Below are positions 44,763-54,223 of a stretch of DNA of 64,000 bases, piece by piece. The position numbers and the translations under genes are program-made. The notes beneath the pieces were generated by a model. The model was not told where the DNA came from. It did not search any database and saw nothing but the letters and a program-made list of their open reading frames with translations. The stretch's first letter is position 1, and each line of letters starts with the position of its first letter. Source of the DNA: Paenibacillus sp. FSL K6-1330 (lineage in GTDB: Bacteria; Bacillota; Bacilli; Paenibacillales; Paenibacillaceae); assembly GCF_037976825.1 (NCBI RefSeq), contig NZ_CP150269.1:4477501-4541500 (forward strand), given 5' to 3'.

Positions 44763-44784
44763 GACGTCCGAGTAATCGGACGTC
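44763..44784. terminator. Terminator palindrome, copy 3
   Basis: Third identical 22-base hairpin, followed by TTTT. Before IS insertion it ended the CLC-F gene; it also ends the convergent ABC permease gene (stop at 44792). Confidence 0.85.
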
Positions 44785-44791
44785 TTTTGCC

Positions 44792-45475
44792 TTACACCGA
44801 GCTTTTACGAATCGAGCGGTAGCTGACGAGTGCGAGGATAACCGAGATGGGAATGAGCCACAGGGACAATTCAAAGGCAGTATGTTTGACAACCCAGTCA
44901 ATCACTTGCCCCCACCAGCCGTATTGGGTAACCAGAACGCTGGCCCCCGACAATATAATGAAATAGGCCGCAAACATGATAAATGTCTTAATGCCGCGAT
45001 GACGAAGATAGAACACGCCGATTCCTATTCCGATAAAGGCAAATGTAAGAAGCAATATGAAATAAATGATGAATTGTTCAAATAACGTGCCGTCATTCAA
45101 ATACGGCAGTTTGAAGAACGATATCCGGTCTCCCCAAGAACTCGTAAAGCGTTCAATTTCGGCTAATGCCAATAATATAATCGACGTTATGACGCTGTAC
45201 GCTACCACCATCAGAACAGAGCCCAGATAGAAGTCCGTTCTTCGAATGCTGAATCCGAGGGAAAAGGGAAACAGCTGCAGCACCGATACAAGAGCCGCGA
45301 TAAACACATAGATAAAGATTGTTGCCAATCCCCCGGCATAGAACGCTTCACCATTAACCAACACGCTGATCATGTAGTTGATCAGAAAGCTGAATGCCGT
45401 GATGGCCCAGGGCAAATAAAACCAGGATAGTTTCTGTCTCGAATAAATATGGATTACGCCAGGAATTCCGTTCAT
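44792..45475 (-). CDS. ABC transporter permease (ABC-2 like)
   Basis: A 227-residue membrane protein with six hydrophobic helices (for example FYLPWAITAFSFLINYMISV and YFIILSGASVLVTQYG). No sequence motif is strongly diagnostic; identification rests on the overlap with the ATPase gene (start at 45475, ATPase stop at 45472) and the GntR-ABC-permease order, as in B. subtilis ytr-type operons. Probably exports a lipid-linked or antibiotic substrate or signals cell-envelope stress. Confidence 0.75.
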   Translation of the reverse strand: MNGIPGVIHIYSRQKLSWFYLPWAITAFSFLINYMISVLVNGEAFYAGGLATIFIYVFIAALVSVLQLFPFSLGFSIRRTDFYLGSVLMVVAYSVITSIILLALAEIERFTSSWGDRISFFKLPYLNDGTLFEQFIIYFILLLTFAFIGIGIGVFYLRHRGIKTFIMFAAYFIILSGASVLVTQYGWWGQVIDWVVKHTAFELSLWLIPISVILALVSYRSIRKSSV

Positions 45476-46362
45476 GGTTGGATCCCCACCTTTTCGTGCT
45501 TAGTTAAATATACGATCAATTGTTGAAGGGAAACGGGGGTTGTTTCTAAGCCCAATTCCTCCGCCTCTTTATGCAACTTCGTTGTCGCGCTTCCCATCAC
45601 CGTGACGGATAACATGGAAGCGAACGACTCCCGATGTATCACTTCCAGCCCTTGGATAAACGATTCAACCGTTCCGGAGGGACCAACGATCTTAAACGCA
45701 CGTCCCCGCAAGTCATCCGTAGCATCGTCAAGTAAAATTCGACCGGAATCAATGACGATAATATGCTCCAGCAATCTGCTAACCTCATCAATCAAATGCG
45801 TGGACAGAATAATCGTGCGCGGATGATTGGTGTAATCCTCGATCAGATGATCATAGAACAGCTCTCTGGCCACGGCGTCGAGTCCGAGGTAAGGCTCATC
45901 AAAGATCGTGATCGGTGCGCGGCTGGCGAGTCCGACAATGATACCGACCGACGACAGCATGCCGCGGGACAATCTCTTTACGAGTCGTTTCATAGGCAGC
46001 CGGAATACCTCGATCAGTTTGTTCGCATATGCCGCATCCCAATTCGGATAAACGTTAGCGGCAATTCCCATAACGTCCTTGACCGTAAAGATATCCGGAT
46101 ATTTCTGGCCTTCCTTAATGAAGCATACCTGCCGGATCACCTTCTGATTTTCGTATGGATGCTCTCCGAATACGCGAATCTCCCCTTGGCTTGGGAACAG
46201 CTGCGCCGTTATCATCTGCATGATGGTCGTTTTGCCCGCGCCGTTCCTGCCCAGCAATCCATAGATCTTATTCGCCTCAATGGTAAAGCTCACATTATCG
46301 ACAGCCGTCGCATCCTTGTATGCCTTGCTCAAATTCTTGACTTCGATCACGGTTTGGCTCAT
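45472..46362 (-). CDS. ABC transporter ATP-binding protein
   Basis: A 296-residue ATPase: Walker A GRNGAGKTT, signature-like LSRGMLSSVGIIVGLASRAP, Walker B ITIFDEPYLGLD, H-loop STHLIDEV. The signature LSRGM is slightly unusual versus LSGGQ but typical of YtrB/BcrA-like subgroup members. Coupled by 4-base overlaps to the GntR gene upstream and the permease gene downstream. Confidence 0.92.
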   Translation of the reverse strand: MSQTVIEVKNLSKAYKDATAVDNVSFTIEANKIYGLLGRNGAGKTTIMQMITAQLFPSQGEIRVFGEHPYENQKVIRQVCFIKEGQKYPDIFTVKDVMGIAANVYPNWDAAYANKLIEVFRLPMKRLVKRLSRGMLSSVGIIVGLASRAPITIFDEPYLGLDAVARELFYDHLIEDYTNHPRTIILSTHLIDEVSRLLEHIIVIDSGRILLDDATDDLRGRAFKIVGPSGTVESFIQGLEVIHRESFASMLSVTVMGSATTKLHKEAEELGLETTPVSLQQLIVYLTKHEKVGIQP

Positions 46363-46730
46363 CAGTCTTGCTCCCCTCTGCGGATCATTTCCGATAATTG
46401 ATCTTTGGTAATCCCAAGTTTGGCCGCTTCCTTAACCATGGCGACAACGTACTGTTCATAAAACTCCGTCTTGCGCTTTTCCATCAGCAATTCACGAGCC
46501 CCTGAAGCTACAAACATGCCAATCCCCCGTTTCTTGTACAAAATCCCTTGATCCACCAGCAGATTTACGCCTTTGGCAGCCGTTGCCGGATTGATCTGGT
46601 AAAAGGCTGCAAACTGATTCGTTGATGGAACCTGTGTCTCCTCAGGCAGCCGGGCTTCGATGATGTCGTCTTCAATTTTGTCGGCAATTTGCATGAATAT
46701 CGGTCTGCTGTCATCAATCTGAAATGCCAT
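46362..46730 (-). CDS. GntR-family (YtrA-type) regulator
   Basis: A 122-residue short GntR protein: PIFMQIADKIEDDIIEARLP, TQVPSTNQFAAFYQINPATA (HTH), AKGVNLLVDQGILYKKRGIG (wing), with a short helical tail as in YtrA/YhcF. Probably represses its own ABC operon and is relieved by cell-wall antibiotics, as for YtrA. The palindrome at 46771-46796 upstream is the likely operator. Confidence 0.92.
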   Translation of the reverse strand: MAFQIDDSRPIFMQIADKIEDDIIEARLPEETQVPSTNQFAAFYQINPATAAKGVNLLVDQGILYKKRGIGMFVASGARELLMEKRKTEFYEQYVVAMVKEAAKLGITKDQLSEMIRRGEQD

Positions 46731-46770
46731 TTACCTCACCAACTTTCATTTATAACCTTCATTACATCAT

Positions 46771-46796
46771 TGGTTAGTTACTCATGTAATTAACCA
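46771..46796. promoter_or_regulatory. Operator-like palindrome for the GntR regulator
   Basis: TGGTTA and TAACCA arms with inner GTTAC/GTAAT around a TCAT centre, 41-66 bases upstream of the GntR gene start. Position and symmetry suggest autoregulation. Confidence 0.65.
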
Positions 46797-46964
46797 TATA
46801 AGAGATGAGGTTAAATGTCAATGGGTTATCGGAATTTATTTACAAAAACAAGACAGGAATTGGACTTTTGTCCTAAATAAATAGTCCTTATCTTCCGATA
46901 AAGTATAGGCACAAATCCTGCGTTGCCCAATACAGATAAAGAGAAGAGGAGCTTGAGAGGAAAC

Positions 46965-48098
46965 ATGAAAAGAATTATTGCAATCGTTGTACTAGCCATG
47001 CTGACGGTAATAACGCCGCTGTATGCCGCATCCGCACCCAAGAATTTGGCTTATGTGGATAAGAACAGCCAATCCTATATTTCGATTGGGGTACTCAAGA
47101 CCTATGACGGCGTAAAGGTGGCGTATACAGCCGCTGAAAAAAAACTCACTATTACTCGCGAAGATACAGCTCTCACGCTATACCTGGGCAGCCTCAATGC
47201 CTATGTAAATGGCAAGAAGGTTCAGGCTAAAGCAGCCCCGTTCTCCGAGAACGGCTCTACTTATGTACCGCTGCAATTTGTCAGCCAGCATCTGGGTTTA
47301 CAGCTATCCTGGAGCCAAAATAGATCCACCCTGAACATCACGGATGGGAATGTAGCAAACACCCTCCCCGTTCTTTCGGGGAACATGATGACCCGTTCAT
47401 CCAAGGCCGTGACGTCGGCCAGAAAAACATTTAAGGTGGGCTCCCGTTCCTTCAGTGCACAGGTGGTTACCGTTTCACTTCTCCATCCGAAGGTGGAACT
47501 GGACGTCGTTCTGGCAGGCAATAAAGCAGGGAAGGTCGAGGATTTGCGCAGTATAGCCAAGCGTAGTAACGCCGTAGTGGCTATAAACGGTACGTTCTTT
47601 GATGCCTACACTTCCGGTGCATACAAAGCACCTTACGGCTATTTGGTCAGCAAAGGCAATATTTTGCACAAGGCCTCGGGGGATAATCGGACGATCTTCA
47701 CCTATGACAGCAACAATCTGGCCACCATGATTCCTGGACTTGATTTCAGATCCATATATGATGCCGGACATTTGGAAGGGGCACTTCAAGGTGGCCCGCG
47801 TCTACTGACTGACGGCAAGGTAACCCTGGATGTCAAGAAGGAAGGCTTCAAAGATCCGAAGATTCTAACAGGCGGCGGCGCACGAAGCGCGCTCGGTATC
47901 ACGAAGGATCATAAGCTGATTTTGTTAACGACAGGCGGAGCAACCATTCCACAGCTTGCTGAAATTATGAAACAAGCTGGGGCGTACCAAGCGATGAATC
48001 TGGATGGTGGTGCCTCCAGCGGCTTGTATTATAATGGATCTTACTTAACGGCCCCTGGGCGTCAGGTCAGTAATGCCATCGTCGTAAAATATAAATAG
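46965..48098 (+). CDS. Secreted phosphodiester glycosidase-domain protein with copper amine oxidase-like N-domain
   Basis: About 377 residues. Signal peptide KRIIAIVVLAMLTVITPLYA. Residues about 20-105 form a copper amine oxidase N-terminal-like (SLH-like stalk) domain (GSTYVPLQFVSQHLGLQLSW). The rest is a phosphodiester glycosidase (NAGPA/DUF2233) domain with AVVAINGTFFDAY, GALQGGPRLLTDG, RSALGITKDHKLIL and AMNLDGGASSGLYY. Such enzymes cleave phosphodiester-linked sugars at the cell surface, for example in wall or spore polymers. ATG 46965 has GAGGAG upstream but AGAGGAAAC closer. Confidence 0.85.
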   Translation: MKRIIAIVVLAMLTVITPLYAASAPKNLAYVDKNSQSYISIGVLKTYDGVKVAYTAAEKKLTITREDTALTLYLGSLNAYVNGKKVQAKAAPFSENGSTYVPLQFVSQHLGLQLSWSQNRSTLNITDGNVANTLPVLSGNMMTRSSKAVTSARKTFKVGSRSFSAQVVTVSLLHPKVELDVVLAGNKAGKVEDLRSIAKRSNAVVAINGTFFDAYTSGAYKAPYGYLVSKGNILHKASGDNRTIFTYDSNNLATMIPGLDFRSIYDAGHLEGALQGGPRLLTDGKVTLDVKKEGFKDPKILTGGGARSALGITKDHKLILLTTGGATIPQLAEIMKQAGAYQAMNLDGGASSGLYYNGSYLTAPGRQVSNAIVVKYK

Positions 48099-48107
48099 TT
48101 ACCTCCT

Positions 48108-48157
48108 CTCCCCTGGTTATCCGGATATTCTGCCGGCTGATCAGGGGTTTTCTTTTT
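48108..48157 (+). terminator. Terminator after the glycosidase gene
   Basis: CCCCTG (48110-48115) pairs with CAGGGG (48142-48147), with an inner GCCGG/CCGG element, followed by TTTTCTTTTT. Confidence 0.8.
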
Positions 48158-48288
48158 AGGCAGCACTACCTCTGCTTGGAGCCGCATATGCTGATCAAGA
48201 AAATGTTTCACGATGAGGACCCATTGTGTAAATATATAGCAAACTGTCTTTTGTGAACGTTCTAAGCTAATGGTTCATTCAGCGGGGG

Positions 48289-50460
48289 GTGGATTCCATT
48301 ACATCGTCTATTGCGGTCATTCGGACGAGAATTAGAGACACGGTGGAGGGGATATATCGGGTTTGGAGGGAATGGATTGGGAGATACCCTTTCATTGCCA
48401 AAGTGTATCACTTATTTTCCTGGCTTTCCCTGCTGGTGCTCGTTTTAAGTCTGATTCTGATTGAAGAATCGCGGACCATGCTTGTTCAATATTTGTGGTC
48501 TTTCTACGTACTGCTGCAATTTTGGCTGCTCAGCCGAAGCAAAACCGTTACCTGGAAGCAGGTCAGCTTGTTTGTTCTCTCAGGGATTCTTTTGGTCATT
48601 CCCTTGACCAATGGGACCATGCAGGGACTTCATTTGATCTTTGGAGGACGGACTAACGACACATGGTCATTCGCCGTCATGACCCCAGTCGTTGAGGAAA
48701 TCTACAAGCTATTGCCTCTGGGATTGTATTTATTTTTTTCAAGAAGAGCTACTTCGTTAAGTCTGAGCGATTATGTTGTATTAGGGGCTGCTCCCGGCAT
48801 TGGCTTTCAATTTATGGAGGAGCTGTCGAGGCGCTTAGTCCAAAGCAATTACGGGGTGTCTTTTCTCGGCGGCAAAACGCTCCATTGGGAGTTCTTCGAT
48901 TGGTTTCCGGGCTACTTCGAGGAAAGCTTTATTCCGACTATGATGAATGTTACGCATCCTGTACATAGTGCCATGATCGCACTCGGAATTGGCATCACTT
49001 TCCGGTACGCCAAACGCCTCTCACGCTGGGCCTATGCATTTCCGGCTGTCCTTCTGCTATGGGCTATCCTGAATCATGCAGCCTGGAATGGGCAGAATCG
49101 GCTGCCGGAGTGGGTGCTGACTATTCATGAATGGACCGGTGAGGGCTACCGAACCGAAGGCTTCTTCCTGGTCCTGCTGGTTGCAGGGTTGTTCATCGAC
49201 TATTTCGATCTGTATCGAATCCGTGATCGTCTCCCGGTTCTGAAGGGTGAGGCCCTCATCAATCCATTAACGGAGTGTTGGCAGATGACGCGGGCTCTCT
49301 TTACGGACAGGAAACGCCTCGGTTACTTGATTGGATTCTACCGAGAACGACGCGAGCTCGGATATTCGATTTTATATGGCAATCTCGAAGCAGCAGGCCA
49401 AAGGGATCAGGTCCAGGAAAATGTAAGAAAGTATACTGCCGTTCTGGGAGCCATCGGCATCCTCATACTTTCTGCCGGGATCCTGTCCAATATCGGAGCT
49501 ACGATGATAGCCGGCGACTCCTCTTGTTTCGCGTGCTTGTTCGACTCACTCCAGAACTGGTGGGATCGGCTTAGCGGCTGGGAACAAGCGGGTATGATAT
49601 TGGGAGCCTTTGCCCTTTCCCTGCTGTTTGTCAGCTTCTGGCCCGCTCTTGGTATTGCCATGACCGGTGCAGGCATTGCCGGTGGCGGACACGAAATTGC
49701 CGGATACATCCGCGACCCGAAGAAGCTGCTATCCCCACAAAATGCGGCCGCTGCCGTGTTAGCCGTTATCCTCAGCCGGATTCCGATAGGTAAAGGGGTA
49801 TCTTGGCTGTCCAATAAGCTGGGTCCCCGTGCAAGAAGGTGGATGGATACGCTTTCCGAGAAGATCGGTTTGAAAACGCGCGATGAGCCGGATACTCTCT
49901 CTGGCCGATCTCGCGATGATCGAAAGCCTGACGGTACGAATGAACAACCGGAAGAGAATCCGCGGAAGCCGGATGATGACCATGAGAATAAACCTGATGA
50001 TGATAAGCCGAATCCAGATCAACCTGACACCGAAAAGCCGGATGAAGATAAACCTAAAGACAAACCCGATGAAGATAAACCTGACGAAGCTGAAGGAACA
50101 GCGCAAGAGGTGCCGAGATATTCCGGTGAGCTGCAGAAGGTTAACAAGCCGGATGCTGCCGCGGACGCGCTTGCGGAGCGACTTGGTGGAGAATCGAGAA
50201 TGAAGTTTGATTCCGACCCGATCGGGCGGGAATTCGACGCGGTTAGCGATGAATATATTGCCCAGACCAAGCCTGCCCTGCAGCAGGTTAACAAAAAGGT
50301 CCGTGATCAAATGAAAGCGACCTTTGAAGCAGCGGAGCAAACCGGAAGGAAAGTCTATTATCATTTTGAAGGGGAGCCTGCCCAATCGGTTATTGACAAA
50401 TTACATGAATACAGCCAAAGATATGGAATAGAAGTCCACATTGATACCGATCCATTATAA
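48289..50460 (+). CDS. PrsW-like intramembrane protease fused to a C-terminal nuclease-type toxin domain
   Basis: A 723-residue membrane protein. The N-terminal part (about 40-310) has eight or so helices with the PrsW/CPBP motifs VVEEIYK (EExxK, 135-140), FQFMEE (173-178), HPVHS (223-227) and LNHAAW. Two more helix pairs lie at about 385-405 and 435-475, then a soluble, acidic Asp/Pro/Lys-rich linker (about 535-600). The last roughly 100 residues (AERLGGESRMKFDSDPIGRE, FDAVSDEYIAQTKPA, KVYYHFEGEP, YSQRYGIEVHIDT) match the restriction endonuclease-fold toxin domain seen at the C-termini of Bacillus polymorphic toxins. GTG start with GGGGGG adjacent is odd. Immunity gene follows. Confidence 0.8.
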   Translation: MDSITSSIAVIRTRIRDTVEGIYRVWREWIGRYPFIAKVYHLFSWLSLLVLVLSLILIEESRTMLVQYLWSFYVLLQFWLLSRSKTVTWKQVSLFVLSGILLVIPLTNGTMQGLHLIFGGRTNDTWSFAVMTPVVEEIYKLLPLGLYLFFSRRATSLSLSDYVVLGAAPGIGFQFMEELSRRLVQSNYGVSFLGGKTLHWEFFDWFPGYFEESFIPTMMNVTHPVHSAMIALGIGITFRYAKRLSRWAYAFPAVLLLWAILNHAAWNGQNRLPEWVLTIHEWTGEGYRTEGFFLVLLVAGLFIDYFDLYRIRDRLPVLKGEALINPLTECWQMTRALFTDRKRLGYLIGFYRERRELGYSILYGNLEAAGQRDQVQENVRKYTAVLGAIGILILSAGILSNIGATMIAGDSSCFACLFDSLQNWWDRLSGWEQAGMILGAFALSLLFVSFWPALGIAMTGAGIAGGGHEIAGYIRDPKKLLSPQNAAAAVLAVILSRIPIGKGVSWLSNKLGPRARRWMDTLSEKIGLKTRDEPDTLSGRSRDDRKPDGTNEQPEENPRKPDDDHENKPDDDKPNPDQPDTEKPDEDKPKDKPDEDKPDEAEGTAQEVPRYSGELQKVNKPDAAADALAERLGGESRMKFDSDPIGREFDAVSDEYIAQTKPALQQVNKKVRDQMKATFEAAEQTGRKVYYHFEGEPAQSVIDKLHEYSQRYGIEVHIDTDPL

Positions 50461-50479
50461 CGACAAGGAGTGAGCATTC

Positions 50480-50881
50480 ATGTATGAATTTCACGGCTGG
50501 GCTACTATCCAGGAAAATCCTGCGGAAGCGGATGCCGGGCAGCTCGACATGATTATTCAGAAAATACAGCTTAAGATGACCGAATTTGCATGGGGCAGCG
50601 GCTTGCTATCCTTAAATGCGGCTAACGGCTTCTATTACCTTCATGTCGGAGGTTTTACGAACCGCAAGGGAGCCGAGGCTGCCGAGATCGTGGCGCTGTA
50701 CCAATTGATTGGAGAAATCGCTCCCGGTTCATACGGTCTTCTGTATACCAGAGATGATGAGAATCTGGAGGGTTATGATAACGAGTTCCGGGTTCAGGTG
50801 CTGGCACGCGGACAATTACGGGAACAACGTGATCCGTTTCTCTCCCCTTGCGTCCCGGTAATCGAAGATGCAGTCGATTAA
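50480..50881 (+). CDS. Imm7-family immunity protein
   Basis: A 133-residue protein with the Imm7 pattern: YEFHGWATIQENP at the start, GGFTNRKGAEAAEIV, IAPGSYGLLYTRDDEN, NEFRVQVLARGQL and FLSPCVPVIED at the end. Imm7 proteins neutralise C-terminal nuclease toxins encoded directly upstream. ATG with AAGGAG, 19 bases after the toxin stop. This strongly supports the toxin reading of the upstream gene. Confidence 0.88.
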   Translation: MYEFHGWATIQENPAEADAGQLDMIIQKIQLKMTEFAWGSGLLSLNAANGFYYLHVGGFTNRKGAEAAEIVALYQLIGEIAPGSYGLLYTRDDENLEGYDNEFRVQVLARGQLREQRDPFLSPCVPVIEDAVD

Positions 50882-50912
50882 TGACATGATGTATAGAGTT
50901 AGAAAATAAAAA

Positions 50913-50969
50913 AAATCCCGTTACTCGCTATGTCATGATGTTCTCATGGATGGCGGGTTACGGGATTTA
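50913..50969 (+). terminator. Terminator after the immunity gene
   Basis: AATCCCGTTACTCGC (from 50914) pairs with GCGGGTTACGGGATT (to 50968) around a loop of about 25 bases. It separates convergent Imm7 and pcp genes. Confidence 0.75.
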
Positions 50970-51036
50970 TTGTTTGTTAATCATGTATTCGATCATGTAT
51001 CTACCACTCATTGCGTAAGGGCTGAGCGACCGTGAC

Positions 51037-51675
51037 TTAAGCTCGTCCGTTCAATTCATCCATCGTGGCCTGTACGATGATCCGCAGGCCTTTCAACATC
51101 GTTTCATGGGATAAAGTCGGCAAGGACGGCTTCTCCACGGCCATCTCTATCGAAGCCGGAAAATGCACAAATCCGCCAATGGCAGATTTTTGCTTAAGGC
51201 GAATATCGTTCAAAATCGCATACATCGTATTATTGCAAATATACGTTCCGGCTGTATTGGATACCGTAGCTGGAATTCCCGCTTCCTTCAACCGGTTGAC
51301 CATCAAACGGATGGGAAGGGTTGAAAACAGTCCGTCCGGTCCGTCAGCGTCTATGGGCTCGTCTTGAGGTCTTACACCCCGATTATCCGAAATCGTCGAT
51401 TCCGGCGGTATATCCTTGATATTAATGGCGATCCGTTCCGGTGTAATGGCGGTCCGTCCACCCGCTACGCCGCAGGCAATGACCGCATCGGGCTCGTATG
51501 CCTTCATCTGTTGCAGCAGTATTTCCGCACACTCATCATAATGTACGGGAAGCAGCAGCGTTCTGATCTCTGCACCGGGGAAGGATTCGTGCTTGATCTC
51601 CTCAACCAGTCTCTCCGTTGGATTGATAGAGCTTCCGCCAAATGGTTCAAAGCCTGAAATTAATATTTTTAGCAT
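51037..51675 (-). CDS. pcp: Pyroglutamyl-peptidase I
   Basis: A 212-residue cysteine peptidase C15: MLKILISGFEPFGGSSINPT, the Glu region AITPERIAINI, and the catalytic Cys in TVSNTAGTYICNNTMY, followed by the His in IGGFVHFPAS. It removes N-terminal pyroglutamate from peptides. It is followed upstream by pxpA, pxpC and pxpB, which convert the released 5-oxoproline to glutamate, a clear pathway unit. ATG with GGAGATATG upstream. Confidence 0.94.
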   Translation of the reverse strand: MLKILISGFEPFGGSSINPTERLVEEIKHESFPGAEIRTLLLPVHYDECAEILLQQMKAYEPDAVIACGVAGGRTAITPERIAINIKDIPPESTISDNRGVRPQDEPIDADGPDGLFSTLPIRLMVNRLKEAGIPATVSNTAGTYICNNTMYAILNDIRLKQKSAIGGFVHFPASIEMAVEKPSLPTLSHETMLKGLRIIVQATMDELNGRA

Positions 51676-51740
51676 ATATCATATCTCCTGTACTCGTTTA
51701 TGTAAGCTGCCGGGTCACAAAAATAGCATCCTAACTTTTA

Positions 51741-52499
51741 TTATAACAGCGCTTGAACGCTTATGCCTTCTGCTTCAAGCCGTGATCGCAAGGTGCTGGC
51801 GAATAACGATGCATGCGCGCCATCTCCATGAATGCAGACGGTATCTGCCGTAATGGGAATCACCTTGCCGCTCAGAGAAACTACCACTCTGTCTTTCACC
51901 ATCCGTACGACTTGCGTAACCGCAGCTTCGGGATCCGTTATCATGGCATCCGGCAGATGTCTCGGCGTGAGGGTGCCGTCATCCTGGTAAGTACGATCCG
52001 CAAACACTTCGCTTGCTGTGCGAAGCCCTGCCCTTTCCCCCGCCGCGATTAACTCGCTGCCCGCCAACCCATACAGAATGAGTGTTGGATCGATATGCTT
52101 GATCGCCGATGCAATCGCATCCGCAAGGGGTCTGGAGGTTGCTGCCATATTATACAGAGCACCGTGAGGTTTTACATGCTGCAGCCCAGACCCTTCCTGT
52201 ATCGCAAAAGCCATCAGGGCTCCAATCTGATAGGTTACCATGTCATAAGCTTCGGCAGGCGTTATCTCCATTCTTCTTCTTCCGAAGCCAGCCAGATCGG
52301 GCAAGCCAGGGTGCGCGCCGATTGCGGCACCGCTCTCAATCGCTTGACGGACCGTTGCCCTCATGACAGCCGGATCACCTGCATGAAATCCGCAAGCAAT
52401 GTTTGCCGAAGTTATACAGCGAAGAAGCTCCGTATCATGGCCTAACTTGTAAGCACCGTAGCTCTCTCCCATATCGCAGTTCAGGTCCACTCGAACCAT
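51741..52499 (-). CDS. pxpA: 5-oxoprolinase subunit A (LamB/YcsF)
   Basis: A 252-residue LamB/YcsF protein: [61 protein letters not shown] and [13 protein letters not shown], all conserved. With PxpB and PxpC it forms the ATP-dependent bacterial 5-oxoprolinase. Starts 6 bases after pxpC. Confidence 0.94.
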   Translation of the reverse strand: MVRVDLNCDMGESYGAYKLGHDTELLRCITSANIACGFHAGDPAVMRATVRQAIESGAAIGAHPGLPDLAGFGRRRMEITPAEAYDMVTYQIGALMAFAIQEGSGLQHVKPHGALYNMAATSRPLADAIASAIKHIDPTLILYGLAGSELIAAGERAGLRTASEVFADRTYQDDGTLTPRHLPDAMITDPEAAVTQVVRMVKDRVVVSLSGKVIPITADTVCIHGDGAHASLFASTLRSRLEAEGISVQALL

Positions 52500-52505
52500 G
52501 CTGAC

Positions 52506-53507
52506 TCACCACTCCTTTAATTTAAGCTTGATCATGGCCTCCAACATCCGAAACTCTCGAACGTGAGCCGTATAAAGCTGTTCTGCTTCTGCCAACGAAA
52601 TACCCGCAAAACGAATTGCTGCCCCAGGAGACAGCTGAGCGATCAGCGAAATATCAACGGTCGCCACTTGCGCAATTTTGGGATAACCTCCAAGCGTCTG
52701 CCGATCCGCCATTAGAATGATGGGCCGGCCATCTGCGGGTACCTGTACCGTTCCAAGGGCTACCGGCTCGGATATATATTCCTTTGCATGGCTTAGTTGA
52801 AGCGGCGGACCGGACAACCTGTAGCCCATACGGTCCGATTGCGGAGTTACGGTGAACTGTTCTTCGAACAGCGCCTGCTTGCTGATGGCGTCAAAGTCAT
52901 CATATTGACGCCCTTTCAGCACGCGTATCACCGCCTCCTGCCTTGAACCAGGATACCCTTCAGCAGAAACGGCCCAATTCACGGTGAGGAAACCGCCGTA
53001 ATCATCAAGGTAGCGTTCAGACATGACCAGAGGAAGCTGAGAAGGATGAGCAAATAGTGAATCTCCTTTCTTCAACGGCCTCCCTTCATATCCTCCGATT
53101 CCGGCCCTTAAATACGTACTCCTGCTGCTCATTACCTGGCAGACATCAAATCCGCCCGATACAGCCATATAAGCGCGGCAACCCGTTACCGGCTGTTGAA
53201 AGCTCAGAACACGGCCCGCTTTGATCAGCACGGGACGCCACATTGGAACTTTCACACCTTCAATCGAGAGTGATAGATCCCCGCCTGTAATGGCAACCCA
53301 CCGATCGCTATGAAATTCAACCGCGAATCCTGACCATGTAATTTCCAGAACGGCCTGTTCATTCTCATTGCCAACTAGTCGATTGGCGATCCGATAAGCG
53401 GAATTATCCATTGCTCCTGCCGTGATAATCCCGTATCTGCCGTAACCCCGTCTTCCCGCATCCTGAAGAGTAACAAGAAGTCCTGACTTTAGTACGGTTA
53501 TACTCAT
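52506..53507 (-). CDS. pxpC: 5-oxoprolinase subunit C (KipA family)
   Basis: A 333-residue biotin-dependent carboxyltransferase-like AHS2 protein: VLKSGLLVTLQDAGRRGYGR, GAMDNSAYRIANRLVGN, GCRAYMAVSGGFDV and PIILMADRQTLGGYPKIAQV. It pairs with PxpB, whose stop overlaps its start (ATGA). Confidence 0.93.
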   Translation of the reverse strand: MSITVLKSGLLVTLQDAGRRGYGRYGIITAGAMDNSAYRIANRLVGNENEQAVLEITWSGFAVEFHSDRWVAITGGDLSLSIEGVKVPMWRPVLIKAGRVLSFQQPVTGCRAYMAVSGGFDVCQVMSSRSTYLRAGIGGYEGRPLKKGDSLFAHPSQLPLVMSERYLDDYGGFLTVNWAVSAEGYPGSRQEAVIRVLKGRQYDDFDAISKQALFEEQFTVTPQSDRMGYRLSGPPLQLSHAKEYISEPVALGTVQVPADGRPIILMADRQTLGGYPKIAQVATVDISLIAQLSPGAAIRFAGISLAEAEQLYTAHVREFRMLEAMIKLKLKEW

Positions 53508-54223
53508 AGGCCCACTTCCCTTAACCGTTCAAATTCCTCAACTTGAATAGGCCGAAACCGGATATATTGCCCGCTCTTCAACAGCGTTGGCGGCTCGGCT
53601 TCGGGACGAAATAAAACGAGCGGCGTCCGGCCGATAATCTGCCACCCGCCCGGCGTTTCGATCGGATAAATGCCGGTTTGCGTGCCGGCGATTCCTACGG
53701 ATCCAGCCGGGATTTGCAGCCGGGGAGTCTGTTTCCTCGGTGTCGCAATCTGCTCCGGGATACCTCCGACATAGGGGAAGCCGGGCGCGAATCCGATCGC
53801 GTAGATTAAGTAATCCTGCCCGGAATGAATACGAATGACATCCCTGGGAGATAGGTGGTTCTGCTGAGCCACTTCGTCCAGATCCGGCCCATAGTCGCCC
53901 CCATAACAAACCGGAATGTCAACAACCTCATATTTCGTGATGGTCTTCTCGCAAGCGCACGCCTCCATCCGCTGCTCCAGCATCGAACAGACGTAAGCAA
54001 ACACGGTATCGAACCTCTCTGGCTTGCCGATCTTATCATAATCATAGTAAACCGCTACGCTCGTATACGAAGGGATGCATTCGATCCAGCCTGGAAAAGG
54101 GTTCTGTTCCATTCGCCTCGTCATAGCTGTGACCTGGCGATGCACCTTCTCGCTCACGATGTCTTCGAATTGAACGAGAACAGCCGAATCCCCTAAAGGG
54201 AAGAACGAATAAGACTTGCTCAT
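53504..54223 (-). CDS. pxpB: 5-oxoprolinase subunit B (KipI family)
   Basis: A 239-residue AHS1/KipI protein: SFFPLGDSAVLVQFED at the start, YTSVAVYYD, YAIGFAPGFPYVGGIPEQ, GSVGIAGTQTGIYP and ETPGGWQIIGRTPL. ATG 54223 with GGAACGGAG. First gene of the pxpBCA-pcp operon, and all four lie in one direction. Confidence 0.93.
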   Translation of the reverse strand: MSKSYSFFPLGDSAVLVQFEDIVSEKVHRQVTAMTRRMEQNPFPGWIECIPSYTSVAVYYDYDKIGKPERFDTVFAYVCSMLEQRMEACACEKTITKYEVVDIPVCYGGDYGPDLDEVAQQNHLSPRDVIRIHSGQDYLIYAIGFAPGFPYVGGIPEQIATPRKQTPRLQIPAGSVGIAGTQTGIYPIETPGGWQIIGRTPLVLFRPEAEPPTLLKSGQYIRFRPIQVEEFERLREVGL

